From NCBI GenBank assembly GCA_050480705.1, contig JBJHAX010000005.1, forward strand, positions 1 through 64,000: a stretch of DNA of 64,000 nucleotides, in the 5' to 3' direction. Shown one piece after another: positions 31,149 through 40,570 of this stretch. The translations under genes and the position numbers were made by a program. Under the pieces are notes generated by a model. It did not search any database. It saw only the letters and a program-made list of their open reading frames with translations, and had not been told where the DNA came from. This DNA comes from JBJHAX01 sp050480705 (lineage in GTDB: Bacteria > Actinomycetota > Nitriliruptoria > Nitriliruptorales > Nitriliruptoraceae). Within the stretch, counting starts at the first letter, position 1, and the number at the start of each line of letters is the position of its first letter.

Positions 31149-32291
31149 CTATCGCAGCGTCGGAAGCGTCGCGGCCAGATGTTCGAGACTACGCAGGTCG
31201 TGCCCACTGAGCAGCAGATCGACGTACGGCTCGGCGACGACCATGCCCATCGTCTCGGGCCGCCAATCGCGGCTCTGTCCGCGGTGCGGGTTCACCCACA
31301 CGATGCGGTGGCACAGGCGCGACAGCCGCTGCAATGCCGTGTCCAACGTTTCGGGGTCGCCACGGTCGAGTCCGTCCGAACACACGACGACGACCGCGCC
31401 ACGACTCAGACCCCGGCGCGCCCAGCCAGCGACGAACGCGGCGAGGGCGTCGCCGATGCGTGTCCCGCCGTCCCAGTCGCTGACCGTCGCAGCGGCACGT
31501 TGCATGGCGTCGTCAGGGCGCCGCCGGTCGAGCTGGTGGGTGATGCGGGTCAGGCGGGTGCCGAAACAGAAGACCTCGACCCGTCCTGCGGCACGCCTCG
31601 TCGAGTATGCGAACTGCAGGAGGTTGCGCGAGTAGTCCGCCATCGACCCGGAGACATCGAGCAACACGACCAGCGGCCGCACCCGCATCCGCCTGCGAAC
31701 AAAGTGCAGGTCGTCGAGTTGTCCGTGGCTGCGGACCGCGGCCCGTGCCGTGCGACGAAGGTCGAGGCGCCGTCCGTCGGCAGACGGCTCGACCCGCCTG
31801 GTGCGGCGCTGCGGAGGTGTCAGCCGCAGCCGCGCGATGATCCGCCGCACCGCCGCGAGTTCGTCGGGCGTGCAGGCGCTGAACGCCTTGGTCCGCTGGA
31901 TGTCGACCGCGGAGGCCGCCAGCCCCAGCTGCGCCGGTTCCTCGTCGCCCTCCTCGCCCCCTTCGGCGTCGGGGATCTCGAGGGTCGATGCCGTCGTTGC
32001 CGCCGCACGCATCCGGTGGCGGGGATCGTCGGGATCGGCGATCGGCTGATCGAGGAAATAGGCGCGGAACACTTCGTCGTAGGTCGCAAGGTGCTCGCGG
32101 CGCGTGACCAGCGTCGATGTGCCCGCCCAGTAGACGTCGACGATGTCGGAGGGATCCAGGGTTGCGACGGCTGAGCAGTACGTCATCACGTCGTCGGTGC
32201 CCACGGGCAGTCCCGCGTCGCGCAGCGCGCGACCGAAGGTGACGAACACACCGAGTGTCCCGGCGGGATCGACGGCGACGTCAGCTGGCAT
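31149..32291 (-). CDS. coxE: CoxE, VWA-domain maturation protein
   Basis: This 380-residue protein has a VWA domain in the C-terminal half. The metal-ion-dependent adhesion motif is DVSGSM (PLVVLLDVSGSMADYS). A Thr follows in WDGGTRIGDAL, and Asp is in VVVVCSDGLDRGD. The acidic middle (EGGEEGDEEPAQ) is typical of CoxE. CoxE works with the MoxR ATPase CoxD in maturing the Cu-Mo site of CO dehydrogenase. Its start overlaps the coxD stop by 11 bp. Unlike many clusters, it is transcribed convergently to coxMSL. Confidence 0.92.
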   Translation of the reverse strand: MPADVAVDPAGTLGVFVTFGRALRDAGLPVGTDDVMTYCSAVATLDPSDIVDVYWAGTSTLVTRREHLATYDEVFRAYFLDQPIADPDDPRHRMRAAATTASTLEIPDAEGGEEGDEEPAQLGLAASAVDIQRTKAFSACTPDELAAVRRIIARLRLTPPQRRTRRVEPSADGRRLDLRRTARAAVRSHGQLDDLHFVRRRMRVRPLVVLLDVSGSMADYSRNLLQFAYSTRRAAGRVEVFCFGTRLTRITHQLDRRRPDDAMQRAAATVSDWDGGTRIGDALAAFVAGWARRGLSRGAVVVVCSDGLDRGDPETLDTALQRLSRLCHRIVWVNPHRGQSRDWRPETMGMVVAEPYVDLLLSGHDLRSLEHLAATLPTLR

Positions 32292-33186
32292 CGTGGACGA
32301 TCTCGCCCAGCCGGGACCGGACGATCTCGAGATCCTCCTGGTCCTTGATCACCGCGCCGAGCGTGTCCTCGGCGTGTTGGGCGGTGAGGTCGTCGACGCC
32401 GACGACGTCGAGCGATTCGGCCCAGTCGAGTGTCTCGGCGACACCGGGCGGCTTCGCGAGATCGAGTTCGCGCATGCGGCCCACCGCCGCGACGATCTTG
32501 GCCGCGAGCGCCTCGTCGACACCCGGCAGCCGCGTCGTGACGATCGCCAGCTCACGGTCGGGCGGTGGGAAACCGATCCAGTGGTACAGGCAGCGGCGCT
32601 TGAGCGCGTCGTGCAGCTCACGGGTGCGGTTCGAGGTCAGCACGACGATCGGTCGGCTGGTCGCACGCACCGTTCCGAGTTCGGGGATGGTGACCTGGAA
32701 GTCGGAGAGCAGCTCGAGGAGGAACGCCTCGAACTCGTCATCCGCCCGGTCGACCTCGTCGATGAGCAGAACACATTCGTCCCCGGCACGGATCGCCTCG
32801 AGAAGCGGACGGTCGACGAGGAACTCCGGCTGGTACAGCTGGTCGATCGCGGCGTCGCCGGCGGCGGCCTCGGACATCAGCCTGATCTGGAGCAGCTGGC
32901 GGACGTGATCCCATTCGTACAGCGCCTGGCTGACGTCGATGCCTTCGTGGCACTGCAGGCGGACCAGGCGGCGGCCGAACGCGACTGCGAGGGTCTTGGC
33001 GAGTTCGGTCTTGCCGACGCCGACTTCGCCTTCCAGCAGCAGCGGCCTGCCGAGGCGCAGCGCGACGAACGTCGTCGTCGCCAGACCGCGGTCGAGCAGA
33101 TAGTCGTGTGCTGCGAGCTGCTCGGTGAGTTGCGGAACCGACCCGAGGTCGCTCGTGGGGTCGGTCACGTCGATGCCTTCGGTCAC
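32281..33186 (-). CDS. coxD: CoxD, MoxR-type AAA+ ATPase
   Basis: This 301-residue protein has Walker A GEVGVGKTEL (about residues 53-62), Walker B LLIDEVDRAD and sensor 1 VVLTSNRTREL. The DALKRRCLYHW arginine-finger region is characteristic of MoxR/CoxD proteins. CoxD is an ATP-dependent chaperone needed to insert sulfur and copper into the Mo centre of CO dehydrogenase. The GTG/ATG region at 33186 is followed by TEGIDVTDPTSD, a disordered lead. It is upstream of, and coupled to, coxE. Confidence 0.92.
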   Translation of the reverse strand: MTEGIDVTDPTSDLGSVPQLTEQLAAHDYLLDRGLATTTFVALRLGRPLLLEGEVGVGKTELAKTLAVAFGRRLVRLQCHEGIDVSQALYEWDHVRQLLQIRLMSEAAAGDAAIDQLYQPEFLVDRPLLEAIRAGDECVLLIDEVDRADDEFEAFLLELLSDFQVTIPELGTVRATSRPIVVLTSNRTRELHDALKRRCLYHWIGFPPPDRELAIVTTRLPGVDEALAAKIVAAVGRMRELDLAKPPGVAETLDWAESLDVVGVDDLTAQHAEDTLGAVIKDQEDLEIVRSRLGEIVHDAS

Positions 33187-33197
33187 CTCGTTCGTGG

Positions 33198-33458
33198 TCA
33201 GCGTCCGGAGTCCTCCCCGAAGACGAGGTCACGGACGCTGCCGGCAGACGCGTCGAGTTTGCCGTCGCGTTCGAGCTGGCGGCGCCATGCAGTCGCCGGG
33301 TCAGCGTCGCCTTCCGCATAGGCATCGAAACTGACACCGCGCATGTTGCGGCAGGTCTTGGTCGGGCTGCAGTCCTCGTCGAGCGCAGCGGACGGGTCCC
33401 CCTGCGACGACCACAGGTCCTGGAGCACGGACTTCGACGTGTCGGTGGCGCCGCTCAC
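33198..33458 (-). CDS. Small hypothetical protein upstream of coxD
   Basis: This 86-residue acidic protein contains CSPTKTCRNMRGVSFDAYAEGD and a tail RDLVFGEDSGR. No domain is recognised. The two cysteines are six apart and might bind a metal. The GTG at 33456-33458 has a clear AAGGAG site, so the gene is likely real. It ends 11 bp before coxD and is probably the first gene of the leftward maturation operon. Confidence 0.6.
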   Translation of the reverse strand: MSGATDTSKSVLQDLWSSQGDPSAALDEDCSPTKTCRNMRGVSFDAYAEGDADPATAWRRQLERDGKLDASAGSVRDLVFGEDSGR

Positions 33459-33538
33459 GTACGGCTCCTTTGCATCGGCAACTTCTCTGCGTCAAGGGTA
33501 CGGACGCGAGCGGGCTCGTGCCGGTGATTGCCGTGGCG

Positions 33539-34450
33539 TCACCCTCGGCGGCGGTGCGCCGCGATCGCTTCGGCGAGTATCGACACGGCGATCTCAGGCG
33601 GCGTGGCCGCACCGATATCGACGCCTGCGGGGCCATGGACCCGCCCCAGGTCGGTGATTCCCCGGTAGGCGAGCCAATCGGCACGCTGGCGCTGCATGTC
33701 GAGGGAGCCGACAGCGCCGATGTAGCCGGCGTCGCCCTCGAGCGCGGCGGCGAGCACGCGGCTCGACGATTCGACGTCATGGCCGATCACCACGACGCCG
33801 TCGAGTGGCGACAGGTTCGCCATGAGCCCACTCGCCTGGCCGGGATCCGCCTCGATGAGCACCTGCCACCCGAGGAGCGCCGCGGCGGACCGCAACGCGT
33901 CGGCGATGGGTCCGTCGCCGGTGACGACCAGGCGCGGAACCGGATGCAGAACGGTGACGAGTTCGTCGCCGATCGTCGCGGTTGCCGACTGCCCCCGCCG
34001 GAACAGCTCGGCGGCTTCCTCGCCTGCTCCGTCGATGTCGTCGGCGGTGTGAACACGGATGGCGCTGATCTCGTCGCCGCTGAGCGAGGCGACGACGCAC
34101 ACCGGTATGCGGTCGAGCAGCAATCGCCATGAGTGTTCAGGGAACTCGGTGGCGGGAACGACCGCGCAGCGCACGTCACCGCCCGAGTCGAGGCCGGCGA
34201 CGATCGCGTCGACGTCGGAGATCTGCAGATCGACGATCCGGCCGTGCGAGAGGCCGCGCTGGGCGACGTCGGTCAACTGCGCGTCGACCGCGCCGCCGAG
34301 CAGCTCGCCGATCCGTCCGCCACCAGGAGTCAGCGCGACCACGTCGATCGCGGGATCGCTGTCGATGCCTCGCGTCTCGACGACCCAGGCGAGATCGACC
34401 CGCGTTCCGGCCCGCAGGCAGGCATCGACGCTGAGTGCGACGGGGTACAT
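33539..34450 (-). CDS. Second XdhC/CoxI-family protein
   Basis: This 303-residue protein has an N-terminal XdhC-like domain (LAWVVETRGIDSDPAIDVVALTPGGGRIGELLGGAVD). A Rossmann-type C-terminal XdhC domain follows (RLVVTGDGPIADALRSAAALLGWQVLIEA, then HGPAGVDIGAATPPEIAVSILAE). It has no YHS tail, unlike the copy in the cox operon. XdhC-type proteins deliver sulfurated molybdenum cofactor. It is probably the CoxI counterpart. It lies 80 bp upstream of the small gene preceding coxD on the same strand. Confidence 0.87.
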   Translation of the reverse strand: MYPVALSVDACLRAGTRVDLAWVVETRGIDSDPAIDVVALTPGGGRIGELLGGAVDAQLTDVAQRGLSHGRIVDLQISDVDAIVAGLDSGGDVRCAVVPATEFPEHSWRLLLDRIPVCVVASLSGDEISAIRVHTADDIDGAGEEAAELFRRGQSATATIGDELVTVLHPVPRLVVTGDGPIADALRSAAALLGWQVLIEADPGQASGLMANLSPLDGVVVIGHDVESSSRVLAAALEGDAGYIGAVGSLDMQRQRADWLAYRGITDLGRVHGPAGVDIGAATPPEIAVSILAEAIAAHRRRG

Positions 34451-34565
34451 GATCGCAGCGTACTCACGTACCAGGGTGGCGGGCTCGGGCGTCGATAGCC
34501 TCGGCGGCTACGCCGGTTCGCGGCGCCTTTCGGTGCCGATCGTCGAGTGTCTGGATGCCGTTCCG

Positions 34566-35285
34566 ATGACCCCTGTGACCATCCACGTCTGGTCGGATGT
34601 CGCCTGCCCCTGGTGCTACATCGGCAAGCGCAACCTCGAAGCGGGCATCGTCGAGTTCGTCGGGCCCGATGCTCCTCCCATCGACGTCGTGTTCCACAGT
34701 TTCCTTCTGTCACCGGACGTCGGTGACGACTTCGACGGCTCCTCGCTCGACTTCCTCGTCCGGCACAAGGGGATCTCGCGCGACAGTGCGGCCGGCCTCC
34801 AGGAGCACGTCACCGAGGTGGCACGTGCGGCCGGCCTGGACTTCGATCTCCCGGCGCAGCGAATCGCGAACACCCGCAAGGCCCACGAGGTCCTGCATCT
34901 CGCGTTGCCGTACGGCAGGCAGTACGACCTGAAAGAACGGCTGCTCCGGGCGCATTTCAGCGAAGGACGCCATGTCGGTCGCGACGACGAACTCGTCGAG
35001 CTCGCCACCGACGTCGGGCTCGACGCAGACGAGGTCCGCAGCGCGCTCGATGAACGGCGCTACGCGCCCCATGTGGAGGACGACCTCGCGATGGCACGCT
35101 CGCTTGGCGTGACCGGTGTGCCCTTCTTCGTCGTGGATCGCCGCCTTGCGATCAGCGGAGCACAGCCGCCCGCCACGTTCGCCGAGGTGCTCGCCCGTGT
35201 CGTCGAGGAGCGCGACACAAACGCGCCCTCAGCCGTGTCACAAGGGCAGCGACAGCAGGGCGACGACGGCGCCGACCGCGAGTGA
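34566..35285 (+). CDS. DsbA-family (FrnE-like) thiol oxidoreductase
   Basis: This 239-residue protein begins MTPVTIHVWSDVACPWCYIGKRNLE, a CPWC active site in a thioredoxin fold. A helical insertion and a cis-Pro loop (GVTGVPFFVVDRRLAISGAQPP) follow. This is the FrnE/2-hydroxychromene-2-carboxylate isomerase-like branch, cytoplasmic (no signal peptide). It may act in polyketide metabolism or redox stress. The C-terminal Gln/Asp tail (about 220-239) overlaps the convergent membrane gene by 48 bp. Confidence 0.87.
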   Translation: MTPVTIHVWSDVACPWCYIGKRNLEAGIVEFVGPDAPPIDVVFHSFLLSPDVGDDFDGSSLDFLVRHKGISRDSAAGLQEHVTEVARAAGLDFDLPAQRIANTRKAHEVLHLALPYGRQYDLKERLLRAHFSEGRHVGRDDELVELATDVGLDADEVRSALDERRYAPHVEDDLAMARSLGVTGVPFFVVDRRLAISGAQPPATFAEVLARVVEERDTNAPSAVSQGQRQQGDDGADRE

Positions 35286-35609
35286 TCGCAGCCCGATGCC
35301 GGCTGCGCGCCGTCGGTCGGCCGCGACGAATTCGGCGGCGGTGACCCGCTCGGTTTCGCCGAGTTCACCGAAGTTCTGCACGCCCCTGATCGCGAAGCCC
35401 AGGCAGAACCGGCCCCGTGCCTGCAGATAGCCGGCCGCAGCTCCCGCTGCAGGGAGAGCGACGAACAGCCGTACCATGCCGAGATCCGTGACGGCGATGA
35501 CGACGAGTGCGGCGAGCGTGACTGCGGCACCGAGATGGCCGCTTCGCCGCCTGCGGGCGATCTCGGCCGACCCGATGTTGCACGTGCCGGGCGCGTAGCT
35601 GTCGGACAT
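35238..35609 (-). CDS. Small membrane protein with Cys-containing N-terminus
   Basis: This protein has 123 residues from the ATG at 35607-35609, which has GAGG upstream. Two further in-frame ATGs (up to 35663) would extend it. It begins MSDSYAPGTCNIGSAEIARRRRSGHLG, then has two or three hydrophobic segments. YLQARGRFCLGFAIRGVQNFGE lies between them. The paired CNIG and RFCLGF motifs look conserved and resemble small DUF2892/DUF4395-type membrane proteins. Function unknown. Convergent and overlapping with the DsbA-like gene. Confidence 0.62.
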   Translation of the reverse strand: MSDSYAPGTCNIGSAEIARRRRSGHLGAAVTLAALVVIAVTDLGMVRLFVALPAAGAAAGYLQARGRFCLGFAIRGVQNFGELGETERVTAAEFVAADRRRAAGIGLRSLAVGAVVALLSLPL

Positions 35610-35829
35610 CGTCGACCTCGTCGTTGCGGGATCTGCGTCAGTCATTGCGGATTCGTTGCCCATGCCACCTGCGGATCATCCCCTGGCGGTTCGATGGTGT
35701 CGATGTCTCGTCTGACAGAAGGTGACGGCTCGTCCGGTCGGGACTGAAGTCGTCGCGGAGGAGGACCTTCGGCGATGGTCGCGAGCCGCCACGAACTGCA
35801 GGGTCGGGGCACACGACACAGGAGGGAAC

Positions 35830-37086
35830 ATGGCACGTCGACGTCGTCTCGGGGCGGCCAGGGCTCCTGGCACGCTAGGACTGCTCGATGATCACGAGGC
35901 AGACTGGATGCTCCAGCGGACCCTTGCGTACATGAACGTCAATGCGGCCGAGATCGGCGAGGTCCGCACCGTCGCATCCCAGATCGACGAACGCGATCCC
36001 GACAGCTGGCCGGACGAATGGTTCGCGCTGGCACGCCGCGTCGAGGGGCACGCGGACGCCGCGTTGGCGCGCGGCGACACGGTCAGCGCCCGCCAGGCGC
36101 TGCTTCGCGCATCGAACTACTTCCGTGCAGCTGAGTACGGGTGCCTGCCCGACGACCCTCGATTCGCTGCGTCGTGGCAGGCGAGCGTGTCTGCGTTCCA
36201 GCGCGCAGCTGCCCTCTTCGACCGGCCCTTGCACGGAATAGAGGTTCCGTTCGAGGGTGTCGCGCTGCCCGGCTACTTCTGGCCCGCGGATCCCGGCGGG
36301 ACGTCACGCCCGACTCTGTTCGTTGCGGGGGGAAACGACGACACGATCGAAGAGGACGTGCTGATCATGGGGTTCGCTGCTGTCGCGCGCGGCTACAACT
36401 TCTTCACCTTCTCGTATCCGGGGCACCGCAACGCTGTCCACACCGATCCTGGGCAGGTGAAGCGACCTGACTACGAGATCCCGTTCGCTGCTGCGCTCGA
36501 CGTTCTCGAAGGCCTCGACGGGGTGGACGAGCGGATCGCATTGATGGGGTTCAGCGGTGGCGGTTACGTCGCACCGCGTGTGGCGCTCCACGACGCGCGC
36601 ATCAGGGTCGTCATCGCGAACAATCCGATGATCGACTACGCCCGTGTCGCAGCTGCGCTGCTCGGTCCGCTCGTCGCACGTATTCCCCGCAGGCTGCTCG
36701 GTTTCGCGCTCGAGAGGCGTCTGCAACGCGCGCCGATGCTGCGTGCCTACATGGAGTACGGGTTGTGGACCGCAGGCTACGCAGGGACCTCGCTCGCCGA
36801 GTGGCTGGTCGACGACGACGCCCAACGTGCCTGGGCCGGATTCACGATCGCTGACGACCTTGCCGGCATCACGTGTCCGGCGCTTTCCCTGGTCGGCTCC
36901 GGCGAGGGTCAGGAGATGCTTGCGCAGACCCACGAGTTCCACGACGGCATCGCTTCGCCGGTCAAGCACCTGCACGTCTTCACGCTCGAACGCGACGGGT
37001 CCTACGACCACTGCATGCTCGACAACCACAGCCGAATGCAGGACGTCACGTTCGCCTGGCTCGCTGAGACGCTGCCCGCGGACTGA
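35830..37086 (+). CDS. FrsA/dienelactone-type alpha/beta hydrolase
   Basis: This 418-residue protein has a helical N-terminal cap domain (about 1-150: WPDEWFALARRVEGHADAALARGDTVSARQALLRASNYFRAAEY). An alpha/beta hydrolase core follows. The nucleophile is in GFSGGGY and the late acid and His region is YDHCML. The layout matches the 2,6-dihydropseudooxynicotine hydrolase/FrsA-like family, which cleaves C-C or ester bonds. Substrate unknown. ATG 35830 has GGAGGG directly upstream. Confidence 0.82.
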   Translation: MARRRRLGAARAPGTLGLLDDHEADWMLQRTLAYMNVNAAEIGEVRTVASQIDERDPDSWPDEWFALARRVEGHADAALARGDTVSARQALLRASNYFRAAEYGCLPDDPRFAASWQASVSAFQRAAALFDRPLHGIEVPFEGVALPGYFWPADPGGTSRPTLFVAGGNDDTIEEDVLIMGFAAVARGYNFFTFSYPGHRNAVHTDPGQVKRPDYEIPFAAALDVLEGLDGVDERIALMGFSGGGYVAPRVALHDARIRVVIANNPMIDYARVAAALLGPLVARIPRRLLGFALERRLQRAPMLRAYMEYGLWTAGYAGTSLAEWLVDDDAQRAWAGFTIADDLAGITCPALSLVGSGEGQEMLAQTHEFHDGIASPVKHLHVFTLERDGSYDHCMLDNHSRMQDVTFAWLAETLPAD

Positions 37087-37099
37087 ACCGACCGGTTTC

Positions 37100-37876
37100 T
37101 CAGGCGTCGAGCGGGGGACGGGTCGCGGTGACGGCGAGCAGCGCGACCGTCGCCGCGGCGGCGCTGACGAGCGGGGTGTGGGTGACGACGATCCCGTCGG
37201 CGAGCAGCGTCCCCGCGATCCTGCCGAGCGACCAGGGCAGGTACGCGAACAGTGCAGGGAACGCGGCAGCGGCCAGATCGGAGCCGACGATCAGCAGCAG
37301 GGGCAGCCCGATGACGGCTCCCCGGCGGTCACCGAACGAACTGATCGTGAGCACGAGCGCGACGTGGAACGCGACGAGCACGGCGAACATCGCCACGACC
37401 ACAGACGTGCGTCCGGGGGACCATTCGGCCCCTGCGAGAACCAGCAGGCCGCTTATCGCGACCCAGGGAACGGCGACGGCCGCGACCGCGAGCCCTGCCG
37501 AGTGGCCGGCGAACTTCGCGGTGAGCAGGGCCGGCCAGGTCAGCGGCTTCGACAACAGCCACTCGATGACGCCGCTTCGTCGTTCGTCGAGCAGCAGACC
37601 CTGTGTTGCGAGCACCGTGCCGATCGATGTGACGATGGCGGCGAGTTCGGTGAACTGGCGGGCCGACTGTGCAGCGTCCGTTTCAGGCAGGCCTGCGTCG
37701 GCGGGTAGCACCGAGGGAAGCGCCCAGTGCATCAGGACGAACAGTCCCGCCAGCGCGGCCGTGCACGCCAGCGCGCGGCGCACGACGCGGCCGCGGCGCC
37801 ACCACGTCCCCGCTTCGTGACGCAGCTGATTGCCGAACCCAGCCAGCGGTCGTCGGGTCGGATTGGTGACGCTCAT
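37100..37876 (-). CDS. ABC-2-type transporter permease
   Basis: This 258-residue protein has six hydrophobic spans and the ABC-2 permease signature region LLLDERRSGVIEWLLSKPLTWPALLTAKF, a cytoplasmic amphipathic segment that contacts the ATPase. Its start overlaps the stop of the ATPase gene by four bases, so the two form one exporter. Substrate unknown. Actinobacterial pairs of this kind often export drugs or lipids. Confidence 0.85.
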   Translation of the reverse strand: MSVTNPTRRPLAGFGNQLRHEAGTWWRRGRVVRRALACTAALAGLFVLMHWALPSVLPADAGLPETDAAQSARQFTELAAIVTSIGTVLATQGLLLDERRSGVIEWLLSKPLTWPALLTAKFAGHSAGLAVAAVAVPWVAISGLLVLAGAEWSPGRTSVVVAMFAVLVAFHVALVLTISSFGDRRGAVIGLPLLLIVGSDLAAAAFPALFAYLPWSLGRIAGTLLADGIVVTHTPLVSAAAATVALLAVTATRPPLDA

Positions 37877-38817
37877 CGCGGCGTCGGTTCGACGAGCCGC
37901 ATGAACACGTCCTCGAGGTCGAAGCGGTGTGGCCGGAACGACACGACGGACACCGATCCCGAGTCGAGCAGGGCGCGCAGCAGTTCGTTCTCGATGCCTG
38001 CCGCCGCGACCTGGACAGTCAGCATCGATGTCGCCTGCCCGCCGTCAACACCGATGTCGGTCACCCAGGGCATGTTCCGCAGCGCCGATCGGGCACGTTC
38101 GGTGCTGCCCTGCACCTCGATCAGGTACGACGGGGTGCCGTCACCCAGGAGATCGTCGGTCGTCGCCTGGGCGATCCGCACCCCGTGATCCACCACGGCG
38201 ACGGTGTCGGCGACCCGCTGAACGTCGTCGAGGATGTGGGTCGAGAAGAAGATCGTCGTGTCGCCCCGCAGCTTCTGCATGATGGTGAGCACGTCGCGGC
38301 GTCCGATCGGGTCGAGTGCGGCGGCCGGTTCGTCGAGCACGAGCAGGCGGGGCTGATGCACACATGCCTGGGCGATCCCGAGGCGCTGGCGCTGTCCGCC
38401 TGACAGCCCGCCGACGGCGCGGTCGGCGACGTCGCCTATCCCGACGAGGTCGATGACGTCGTCGATCTGGGCTTCGGCAGTGCGGCTGTGTCCTCCCGGG
38501 AAGAAGCGCCGCGCGAACCGCAGTGTTTCGCGTGGGGTGAGGTCGTCGTGGAAGCGGGGGAGCTGGGCGAGATAGCCGACGTTGCGACGGATCTCGAGGC
38601 TGTCATGGCCAGGGTCGAGCCCCAGCACGCGCACTCTGCCCGATGTTGCGCGCAGCAGGCCGACCAGGATGCGGATCGTCGTGGTCTTGCCGGCCCCGTT
38701 GGGGCCGAGAAAACCGAAGATGCTGCCGACCGGTACGTCGAGGTCGAGGCCACGCAGCGCGTGCACGTCGCCGTAGGAGCGCGTCAGACCGCGCAGTTCG
38801 ATCGCGTTCGCCGGCAC
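37873..38817 (-). CDS. ABC transporter ATP-binding protein
   Basis: This 314-residue protein has Walker A GPNGAGKTTT, signature LSGGQRQRLGIAQ, Walker B LLVLDEPAAALDP and switch His in FFSTHILDD. The C-terminal extension with FDLEDVFMRLV is typical of DrrA/NatA-type exporters. The GTG at 38815-38817 gives the standard lead PANAIELRGLTRSYGDVHALRGLDL. It is the first gene of a two-gene leftward exporter operon. Confidence 0.92.
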   Translation of the reverse strand: MPANAIELRGLTRSYGDVHALRGLDLDVPVGSIFGFLGPNGAGKTTTIRILVGLLRATSGRVRVLGLDPGHDSLEIRRNVGYLAQLPRFHDDLTPRETLRFARRFFPGGHSRTAEAQIDDVIDLVGIGDVADRAVGGLSGGQRQRLGIAQACVHQPRLLVLDEPAAALDPIGRRDVLTIMQKLRGDTTIFFSTHILDDVQRVADTVAVVDHGVRIAQATTDDLLGDGTPSYLIEVQGSTERARSALRNMPWVTDIGVDGGQATSMLTVQVAAAGIENELLRALLDSGSVSVVSFRPHRFDLEDVFMRLVEPTPR

Positions 38818-39019
38818 GGATCCCCTACACGTCACGGACAGGTCCTGGAGGAGGGAGCAAACAGCCGCGATGGCGTGGCCGCCAGGGGCATTCGACCCGT
38901 CTCGCCGAACCGTGCCATAGGTTCGCCACGATGGTGCCCAACGGCACTGTGTGCAGCATCCGGATAGGTGGACACTGTCTGATCGCGTCGTTCCTCCCCC
39001 ACGGCGCGAGTGGAGGAAC

Positions 39020-40570
39020 ATGCGCACGTCCATCCGCGCACTGCTGGTTGGTGGTTGCTACCTGCTCGCAGCGCAGTGGACGTTGTATCTCCACGACTTC
39101 ACCGGGACGTCGGCGTTGTTCTGGCCCGCTGCGGGGGTCGCGGTCGTCGGGCTGAGCGTGGCGCCCCGGCGGGCATGGCCGGCGATCCTCCTCGCGGTCG
39201 CGTTGGCCGAGGTCGGCGGCGACCTGCTGCTGGGGTTCTCCGTCGTGCCGAGCCTGTGGTGGGCGGTGGCGAACGTGACCGTGGCGCTTGTCGCGGCGAG
39301 CCTGATCCGCGCCTGGCAGGCTGAAGTGCTCGGCGACGTCCGGAGTGTGGTCCGGTTCATCGTCGCTGCGGCCATCGCCTCATCCGCTGGCGGTGCCGTC
39401 GGCGCGATCGGAACCGCGTACGGCTCCGACGGTGTGGCGTACGCGTCGATCGTGATGCAGTGGGCCGTCGGTGACGGTCTCGGGATCTTGACCGTCTACC
39501 CCCTCGGTCTGCTGCTTGCGCGCCGCACCCGGGCCGAAGGGCTTGCGTCGCCGGAAGGCATGACCTCGCTCGCGATGGTCACCGCCACCAGCCTGCTCGT
39601 GTTTCTCGTCAACGGGGGCGGGCAGGCGCTGGTCGGCGAGTATCTGATCCTTCTTCCGATGATCTGGGTCGCGGTGAGGTTCAAACAGGAGGGAACCGCG
39701 ATCGCGGTGTTCCTCGTGGCGATGATCGCGACGATGGCGCATGCGACCGGCCGGGGACCATTCACGCTCATGGCCGACCCGATGGGCAGCGCGCAGCTGC
39801 AGTTGTTCGTTGGCGTGGCCGCGATCGCGGTCCTGCTGCTTGCCAGCCGCACCGCGGAGAGCGAGCGGTATCAGGGTCTGGCTGCCACGCGCGAACAGAT
39901 CGTCGCATCGGTGTCCCACGAACTGCGCACGCCACTGACCTCCATCGTCGGGTTCGGGCACACGCTGGCGCGTGAGGCCCCCGCCGGGACCACCGCACGG
40001 CGTGCCGCGGAGGCGATCGTTCGAAACGGCGAACACCTCACCAGCCTGGTCGAAGACCTCCTTGACGTTGCGCGCAACCGTCACGGGGTGCTGCCGACAC
40101 AGCCCACGGCCGTGGTTGTCGTCGATCTGATCGCAGCGCTCATCGACGGCAGGCCCGGCAGCGGTGACGTGCACCTGTCAGGAGGGGGCGATGCGGTCGC
40201 GTGGGTCGACGAGCAGCATCTGCGCCAGATCGTCACCAACCTGCTCGACAACGCTGATCGGTACGGCCGTCCCCCGGTCCGCGTCGACGCGCGCTGTGAC
40301 GGTTCGGGCATCGTCGTGACGGTCACCGATGACGGGGACGGTGTTCCCGGCTGGTTCGTCCCTCACCTGTTCGATGAGTTCAGCCAGATGGACACCGGCA
40401 GGCGGCGGTCCGGCGCAGGGTTGGGGCTCGGCCTTCCGATCGCCCGCACGCTCGCCCGTGCCAACGAAGGTGAGCTCACCTACCAGGCAGTGAGCAGCGG
40501 AGCGCGTTTCGTGGTGACCTTGCCGCGGTTGCGCCGTCCGGGCGACGGACGTCACGCGGACGGATCATGA
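39020..40570 (+). CDS. MASE1-domain sensor histidine kinase (orphan)
   Basis: This 516-residue protein has eight N-terminal membrane spans forming a MASE1 sensor (about 1-275; WPAAGVAVVGLSVAPRRAWPAILLA is characteristic). A HisKA domain with phospho-accepting His300 (SVSHELRTPLTS) follows. Next is an HATPase domain with the N box NLLDNADRYG, G1 DDGDGVPG and G2 GAGLGLGLPIA. No response regulator is next to it, so its partner is elsewhere. ATG 39020 follows GGAGGAAC. The last codons overlap the convergent CotH gene by six bases. Confidence 0.9.
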   Translation: MRTSIRALLVGGCYLLAAQWTLYLHDFTGTSALFWPAAGVAVVGLSVAPRRAWPAILLAVALAEVGGDLLLGFSVVPSLWWAVANVTVALVAASLIRAWQAEVLGDVRSVVRFIVAAAIASSAGGAVGAIGTAYGSDGVAYASIVMQWAVGDGLGILTVYPLGLLLARRTRAEGLASPEGMTSLAMVTATSLLVFLVNGGGQALVGEYLILLPMIWVAVRFKQEGTAIAVFLVAMIATMAHATGRGPFTLMADPMGSAQLQLFVGVAAIAVLLLASRTAESERYQGLAATREQIVASVSHELRTPLTSIVGFGHTLAREAPAGTTARRAAEAIVRNGEHLTSLVEDLLDVARNRHGVLPTQPTAVVVVDLIAALIDGRPGSGDVHLSGGGDAVAWVDEQHLRQIVTNLLDNADRYGRPPVRVDARCDGSGIVVTVTDDGDGVPGWFVPHLFDEFSQMDTGRRRSGAGLGLGLPIARTLARANEGELTYQAVSSGARFVVTLPRLRRPGDGRHADGS